Shown here: piece after piece, positions 60,062-64,000 of the stretch | Numbering within the stretch: position 1 is the stretch's first letter | How the letters are laid out: every line of letters begins with the position of its first letter | Source: JAJRZX01 sp964472295 | Lineage (GTDB): Bacteria > Desulfobacterota > GWC2-55-46 > JADFVP01 | Assembly: GCA_964472295.1 (NCBI GenBank) | Contig: CAYYJQ010000005.1 | Span: forward strand, 11,771 to 75,770 | Length of the DNA stretch: 64,000 bases | Direction: 5' to 3' | Notes under the pieces: model-generated | The model's input: only the letters and a program-made list of their open reading frames with translations | Databases searched by the model: none | What the model was told of the DNA's origin: nothing | Program-made: the position numbers and the translations under genes

Positions 60062-60664
60062 GTGGCGTCATACATCCTTTGCATTACAGGGGCAAGCGGG
60101 GCGATTTACGGCGTGCGCCTCCTTGAGGAACTCCTCGGGCGTGGCGCGGACGTAGACCTTATCGTAACGCCCACGGCGCATATCATCCTCGGTCATGAAC
60201 TTGGGCTCAAGGTAGAGGCCGCTGGCCGGGAAGTGGTCATCAGGGGGCCGGAGAGGGAGATAACGGGCCCGGGCCTCAGGTATATCCCGTCCGAGGACCT
60301 CACGGCGGGCCCTGCGAGCGGGTCTTCCCTTAAGCGAAAGATGATAATTTGCCCCTGCTCCATGGGCACGCTCGGGCGTATCGTGGCAGGGATCTCGGGT
60401 AACCTTGTTGAGCGGGCCGCTGACTGCGTCTTAAAGGAGCAAGGGCGCCTTGTGCTCGTGCCCCGCGAGACGCCGCTCCATGCCATACACCTTGAGAACA
60501 TGCTCCGCCTTTCGCGCGCCGGGGCCCTTATCCTTCCGGCCATGCCGGGGTTTTATCATGGGCCGCGAAGCGTGGATGACCTCGCGGATTTTATCGTCGG
60601 CAAGGTCCTCGATGCCCTCGGGATAGAGAACGAACTCTATAGGCGGTGGGACGGCGGGGACTGA
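60062..60664 (+). CDS. ubiX: UbiX family flavin prenyltransferase
   Basis: 200 residues from GTG 60062. ILCITGASGAIYGVRLLEEL (5-24) is the FMN site; later come MIICPCSMGTLGRIVAGISGNLVERAADCVLKE and VLVPRETPLHAIHLENMLRLSRAGALILPAMPGFYHGP. UbiX makes prenylated FMN, the cofactor of UbiD decarboxylases used in ubiquinone/menaquinone or aromatic metabolism. No ubiD is in the window. It is 48 bases after htrA. Confidence 0.95.
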   Translation: MASYILCITGASGAIYGVRLLEELLGRGADVDLIVTPTAHIILGHELGLKVEAAGREVVIRGPEREITGPGLRYIPSEDLTAGPASGSSLKRKMIICPCSMGTLGRIVAGISGNLVERAADCVLKEQGRLVLVPRETPLHAIHLENMLRLSRAGALILPAMPGFYHGPRSVDDLADFIVGKVLDALGIENELYRRWDGGD

Positions 60665-60826
60665 TTGGTTTTCTTTGACCCACTTTCTTTTTTCTAAAAG
60701 AAAGTGGGAGGTTTTCTTTGCCCTATCTTGTTTTGTGGTTGGTGCTGTCTATGGCGCGCTTCTCTCGACGATAAAAGGGACAGGGCGACCCGATAAAAAA
60801 ATCTTTTTTCTAAAAGAAAGCGGGAA
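60664..60826 (+). repeat. Full composite hairpin repeat, core type C
   Basis: It begins at the base after... the ubiX stop region: leader (60664-60677), hairpin 1 CCCACTTTCTTTT/AAAAGAAAGTGGG (60679-60708), second leader (60709-60720), core (60721-60803) nearly identical to 43266, and hairpin 2 (60802-60823). It fills the 195-base gap to serS. Confidence 0.88.
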
Positions 60827-60859
60827 GGTTTTTTTATCCTTTTTCATGGGGTCTTGTAT

Positions 60860-62137
60860 ATGCTTGACAGACGTTTTTTGCGCGAGAACCTTGAGTTTGT
60901 AAAGGAGCGTCTTGAGCTTCGCGGCGAGGGTCTTAAGATAGACCGTTTCATCGAGCTCGACAGGAAGCGTCGCGCGCTCTTAAAAGAGGCCGAGGCCCTG
61001 AAGGAGAGACGCAATAACGTCTCTCATGAGATAGGCAGGCTCAAAAAAGAAGGCCAGGACGCGGCTCCACTCATGGAAGAGATGCGCGGCGTCTCGGGGC
61101 GTATAAAGGCCCTTGACAGTGAGATTGCCGGCGTTGAGGAGGATCTCTCGGACCTTCTCCTTCTCATACCCAACCTTCCGAACGAGGCCGTGCCTCATGG
61201 GAGCGATGAAAACGACAACAGGGTTCTTCGCTCGTGGCATGCCCCGCGGGAGTTTGACTTTACGCCCCTTGAGCACACGGAGATAGGTGCCGGGCTCGGC
61301 ATCCTTGACCTTGAGCGCGCGGGTCGCATGGCAGGGGCGAGGTTTTCGCTCCTCACGGGCGCGGGCGCGCGTCTTGAGCGGGCCCTTATAAACTTCATGC
61401 TCGACATGCACACAGAGGAGCAGGGTTACACCGAGGTCCTGCCGCCCTTCATGACGCGGGGTTCGGCGCTTCAGGGCACGGGTCAGTTACCCAAGTTCGG
61501 CGACGATTTATTCAAGATTGAGGACATGGACCTGTACCTTGTGCCCACCGCCGAGGTGCCTGTAACAAACATTCACGCAGGCGAGATTATAGACGAAGCC
61601 GACCTGCCGCTTTACTATACGGCCTATACGCCGTGTTTCAGAAAAGAAGCGGGTTCCTATGGCAAGGACGTAAAGGGCCTTATACGCCAGCACCAGTTCA
61701 ACAAGGTTGAACTGGTGAAGTTCACGCGGCCCGAGACTTCATATGAAGAGTTAGAGGGGCTTACGCGCGACGCCGAGGAGGTTCTCCGGCGTCTCCGTCT
61801 TCCCTACCGCGTGGTGGCCCTCTGCACCGGGGACCTTGGTTTTTCCTCTGCCATGACCCTTGACCTCGAGGTCTGGCTACCGGGGCAGGCAAAATATAGA
61901 GAGATTTCTTCCTGCAGCAACTTCGAGGACTTTCAGGCCCGGCGGGCGGGTATCCGTTGCCGGGTAAAGGGCGAAAAGCCCCGCTTCGTGCATACCATCA
62001 ATGGCTCGGGTCTTGCCGTTGGGAGGACCCTTGTCGCCATCCTCGAAAATTATCAGAACAGCGACGGCACAGTGACCGTGCCCGAGGCCCTGCGCCCCTA
62101 CATGGGGGGCCTTGAAAAGATAGAGAAAAAGGGGTAA
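60860..62137 (+). CDS. serS: Seryl-tRNA synthetase
   Basis: 425 residues from ATG 60860 (an in-frame TTG lies six bases upstream). The N-terminal coiled-coil arm (about 25-105) that grips the long variable arm of tRNA-Ser is clear. The class II core has FRKEAGSYGKDVKGLIRQHQF (motif 2) and NGSGLAVGRTLVAILENYQ (motif 3), with TAEVP for serine binding. It charges tRNA-Ser, including the gene 51 bases downstream. Confidence 0.97.
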   Translation: MLDRRFLRENLEFVKERLELRGEGLKIDRFIELDRKRRALLKEAEALKERRNNVSHEIGRLKKEGQDAAPLMEEMRGVSGRIKALDSEIAGVEEDLSDLLLLIPNLPNEAVPHGSDENDNRVLRSWHAPREFDFTPLEHTEIGAGLGILDLERAGRMAGARFSLLTGAGARLERALINFMLDMHTEEQGYTEVLPPFMTRGSALQGTGQLPKFGDDLFKIEDMDLYLVPTAEVPVTNIHAGEIIDEADLPLYYTAYTPCFRKEAGSYGKDVKGLIRQHQFNKVELVKFTRPETSYEELEGLTRDAEEVLRRLRLPYRVVALCTGDLGFSSAMTLDLEVWLPGQAKYREISSCSNFEDFQARRAGIRCRVKGEKPRFVHTINGSGLAVGRTLVAILENYQNSDGTVTVPEALRPYMGGLEKIEKKG

Positions 62138-62188
62138 TCTTTAACCTGCACCTCTTCCCGCTTTTTTGCGTTCCTGCATTCCGCATTC

Positions 62189-62274
62189 GGAGGGTTAGCC
62201 TAATTGGTAAGGCACCGGTCTTGAAAACCGGCGGGCGAAAGCCTTTGTGGGTTCGAGTCCCTCACCCTCCGCCA
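62189..62274 (+). tRNA. tRNA-Ser (anticodon UGA)
   Basis: 86 bases. Acceptor arms GGAGGGT and ACCCTCC, discriminator G and encoded CCA (62272-62274). Anticodon stem CCGGT/ACCGG around CTTGAAA gives anticodon TGA. A long variable arm (GGGCGAAAGCC) is typical of tRNA-Ser. T loop TTCGAGT; the T stem GTGGG/CCCTC has one T-T mismatch. It lies directly after serS. Confidence 0.95.
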
Positions 62275-62390
62275 TGTTTTTATAAGAAAATCGAAAAGCA
62301 GACAGGGCGGGCACGGGCCACCAGAAGAAAGAGTAAAGATGAAGGGCTAGGCTGGGCTTCGCTTAGTGAAAAAACAAAAAGAGAGGATTT

Positions 62391-62509
62391 CCTTACTTTC
62401 TTTTAAAAAAGAAAGTTTTTTGATGGTGCGGCATGACACCGTGGTTTGATATACTCTCTCGTCGAGAAAGGGCATCTGCCTCGGAGATACCACGTCAAAG
62501 AAAACCAAT
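62391..62509 (-). repeat. Composite hairpin repeat, core type A, reverse orientation
   Basis: Hairpin 2 (62391-62415) followed on the plus strand by TTTTTT, then the core in reverse (to about 62495) and reverse leader to 62509. On the plus strand the hairpin plus T run lies 117 bases after tRNA-Ser and could end the serS-tRNA transcript. 62510-62700 has no gene and nothing I recognise. Confidence 0.86.
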
Positions 62510-62711
62510 GCCTTAAAAATTTGCAAAACAGCCCTTCCTGTGTTACAAATACACGAACTCCGTTGAGAACGGCGCGGCGGCCTGGATATTTTTTCTTAAG
62601 GGTACGATAGCCTCAAACAGGGAAAACTCTACCCTTTTGAGGTTTTGTTTTGCCTTTTTCCACCCTGTCCTCACGGCGGGCAATGCTCATAAGTTCTGTC
62701 AATACTTAAAT

Positions 62712-62797
62712 ATTGGTTTTCTTTGTCTTACTTTCTTTTTTCAAAAAGAAAGTAAGACAATCTTCTCTTTTCTTCTTTTTGGCGGGCACAGCCCACC
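62712..62797 (+). repeat. Simple hairpin element and GC palindrome
   Basis: Leader ATTGGTTTTCTTTG (62712-62725), hairpin CTTACTTTCTTTT/AAAAAGAAAGTAAG (62727-62756), GGCGGGCACAGCCCACC (62781-62797), 29 bases before the next start codon. Confidence 0.88.
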
Positions 62798-62825
62798 CTA
62801 AAACAACGCGAAAGGACTTATCGAG

Positions 62826-63902
62826 ATGAAAGAACCAAGGGTAAGCGTCATTATACCGACCTACAACAGGGCGCGCTATCTCACGGAGGCGATAGAGAGC
62901 GTGCTGAAGCAGACCTGCGATGATAAGGACATTGAAATTATTGTCGTGGACGACGGTTCTGTTGACGATACGCGTGAGAGGCTACAGCCCTACATGGAGA
63001 AGATAGAGTATTTTTATGTGGATAACAACAAGGGCCCGGCCCATGCCCGGAACGTGGGCATGAAAAAGGCTCGGGGAAGGTACATCGCCTTTCTTGATTC
63101 TGATGACCACTACTACCCCTATAAGGTAGAGATACAGGCCGATTTTCTCGACAGGCACGACGACGTGGGCATGGTCTGTTCCGAACTCTCGGCGATTAAT
63201 GACAAGGGTCTCCTCGACGAATTTCACCTGAAGAAATATCATAGATCCGCGTACATGGAGAACGAAGCGGCATATGAGAATATCTACTCAAAGAGTATTT
63301 CAATATCAGACGCCGGGTTGAACCTTAAGGGATGGGAAGATAGAAAAGTCTACGTGGGAAACGTTTTCGAGAGGTATTATGAGGGGCTGATACTCGCAAC
63401 GAATACGGTCATGTTCAGGAGGAGTATCCTCGAGAGCGTGGGACTTCAGCACGAGTCGTACTGGGTCTTTGAAGATTACGAGTTTGTCCTGAGGATCGCA
63501 AAGGCCCACAAGGTGGCCTTTATCGATGTGCCCACATACAAACTGCGGTATCATGACGACCAGATCTCGACCACGCGGAATAAACCCAATGGAACGGAGA
63601 TACTGATAAAAAAGTATTCCAACCTCATAGAGATAGCCGAGAGGCACGGCCTGAAGGACAGGGACTTCTACTCTCGGAACCAGGCCGCCGTGGATAAAAA
63701 ACTTGCCGCCCTTAACCGGGGGCTGGCGATTACCCTGATGAAAAACGGCGGTGACGGCGCGCGTGCCCGAAGGCACCTTAGGGGCTGCGCGGCATACAAC
63801 CAGCCGGAGCGCCTGCTCTGGTTCCTGAGCCTTGCGCCGCCTGTTCTCAGAAAGTTGTCCTTCAAGATGGGCTCGCTCCTGGAACTGATACATTTATACT
63901 GA
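62826..63902 (+). CDS. GT2 family glycosyltransferase
   Basis: 358 residues. GT-A fold: VSVIIPTYNRARYLTEAIESVL (6-27), VDDGSVDDTRERL, GPAHARNVGMKKARGRYIAFLDSDDHY (DSD metal motif), and VFEDYEFVLRIAKAHKVAFI. The C-terminal 90 residues are basic and helical without clear membrane spans. It probably adds a sugar during O-antigen or capsule synthesis. It opens a possible second surface-polysaccharide locus beyond the window. ATG at 62826. Confidence 0.88.
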   Translation: MKEPRVSVIIPTYNRARYLTEAIESVLKQTCDDKDIEIIVVDDGSVDDTRERLQPYMEKIEYFYVDNNKGPAHARNVGMKKARGRYIAFLDSDDHYYPYKVEIQADFLDRHDDVGMVCSELSAINDKGLLDEFHLKKYHRSAYMENEAAYENIYSKSISISDAGLNLKGWEDRKVYVGNVFERYYEGLILATNTVMFRRSILESVGLQHESYWVFEDYEFVLRIAKAHKVAFIDVPTYKLRYHDDQISTTRNKPNGTEILIKKYSNLIEIAERHGLKDRDFYSRNQAAVDKKLAALNRGLAITLMKNGGDGARARRHLRGCAAYNQPERLLWFLSLAPPVLRKLSFKMGSLLELIHLY

Positions 63903-63930
63903 CCCTGACGATAAAGGTGATAGCGGACGG

Positions 63931-63980
63931 GGTGGGCATGGCCCACCCTTTTTTTTTGTTGTGCGCCCGGCAGGGCGCAC
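63931..63980 (+). repeat. Two palindromes after the last gene
   Basis: GGTGGGCATGGCCCACC (63931-63947) and GTGCGCCC/GGGCGCAC around GGCA (63961-63980). The first is followed by nine T on the plus strand and could act as the terminator of the GT2 gene. Confidence 0.8.
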
Positions 63981-64000
63981 CCACTCGGAGGTGAAAGTCC

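Noticed and set aside
483..62797. CRISPR-like repetition in intergenic regions
   Set aside because: The repeats are palindromic, dispersed one or two per gap and not separated by regular unique spacers; no cas genes are present.

Overview
The window looks like part of one chromosome of a Gram-negative, probably anaerobic or facultative bacterium, most likely from a Desulfobacterota/Nitrospirota-type lineage (inference). The evidence is a large LPS-core gene cluster, a siroheme-type heme pathway (ahbD with a cobA-hemD fusion), a DUF1844 protein and RtcB/archease. The sequence is GC-rich and contains a 100-base run of N, so it comes from a draft assembly.

Layout. 1-450: start of yicC, running off the left edge. 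758-24503: LPS/cell-surface polysaccharide cluster, all on the minus strand. It holds heptose supply (hldA, gmhB), six GT9 heptosyltransferase-family genes (including waaF, waaC-like and waaQ-like), several GT4, GT2 and CgeB-type transferases, an O-antigen-ligase-like protein, two related methyltransferases, a polysaccharide deacetylase, a flippase-like protein, a lipid-linked sugar transferase pair, a PAP2 phosphatase and a small UPF0434 gene. 24887-28592: an RqcH-type ribosome rescue protein (+) facing an archease-rtcB RNA-repair pair (-). 28871-34135: heme genes cobA-hemD, hemB, ahbD and a chlorite-dismutase/HemQ-family gene. 34507-40621: AddB-like and AddA-like recombination helicase-nuclease pair (+). 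40663-49096: ZIP transporter, mnmE, yidC, yidD, rnpA, rpmH, dnaN, dnaA, with DnaA boxes marking a candidate replication origin. 49422-54095: glutamate dehydrogenase and glnE. 54504-62274 (+): clpB, hsp20, DUF1844, HtrA-type protease, ubiX, serS and tRNA-Ser(UGA). 62826-63902: a GT2 glycosyltransferase.

The most striking non-coding signal is that nearly every longer intergenic space is packed with palindromic repeats. One family is modular. A leader (ATTGGTTTTCTTTG) is followed by a hairpin with a conserved AT-rich inner stem and an outer stem whose five base pairs change in a compensatory way between copies. In eleven copies an 80-base foldable core is added, followed by a second hairpin. Two further palindrome families (GGTGGGCAGTGCCCACC type and GTTGGGT...ACCCAAC type) accompany it. 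I found no transposase in the window.

Other points: two chemically unrelated enzyme families that can both turn coproheme into heme sit side by side (ahbD and the HemQ-like gene). The N gap is flanked by an identical 55-base sequence, so it is probably an artefact. G-rich degenerate repeats follow dnaN and hsp20. One GT9 protein has Tyr in place of an otherwise conserved His. Starts were chosen by hand; several genes appear to use TTG or GTG.
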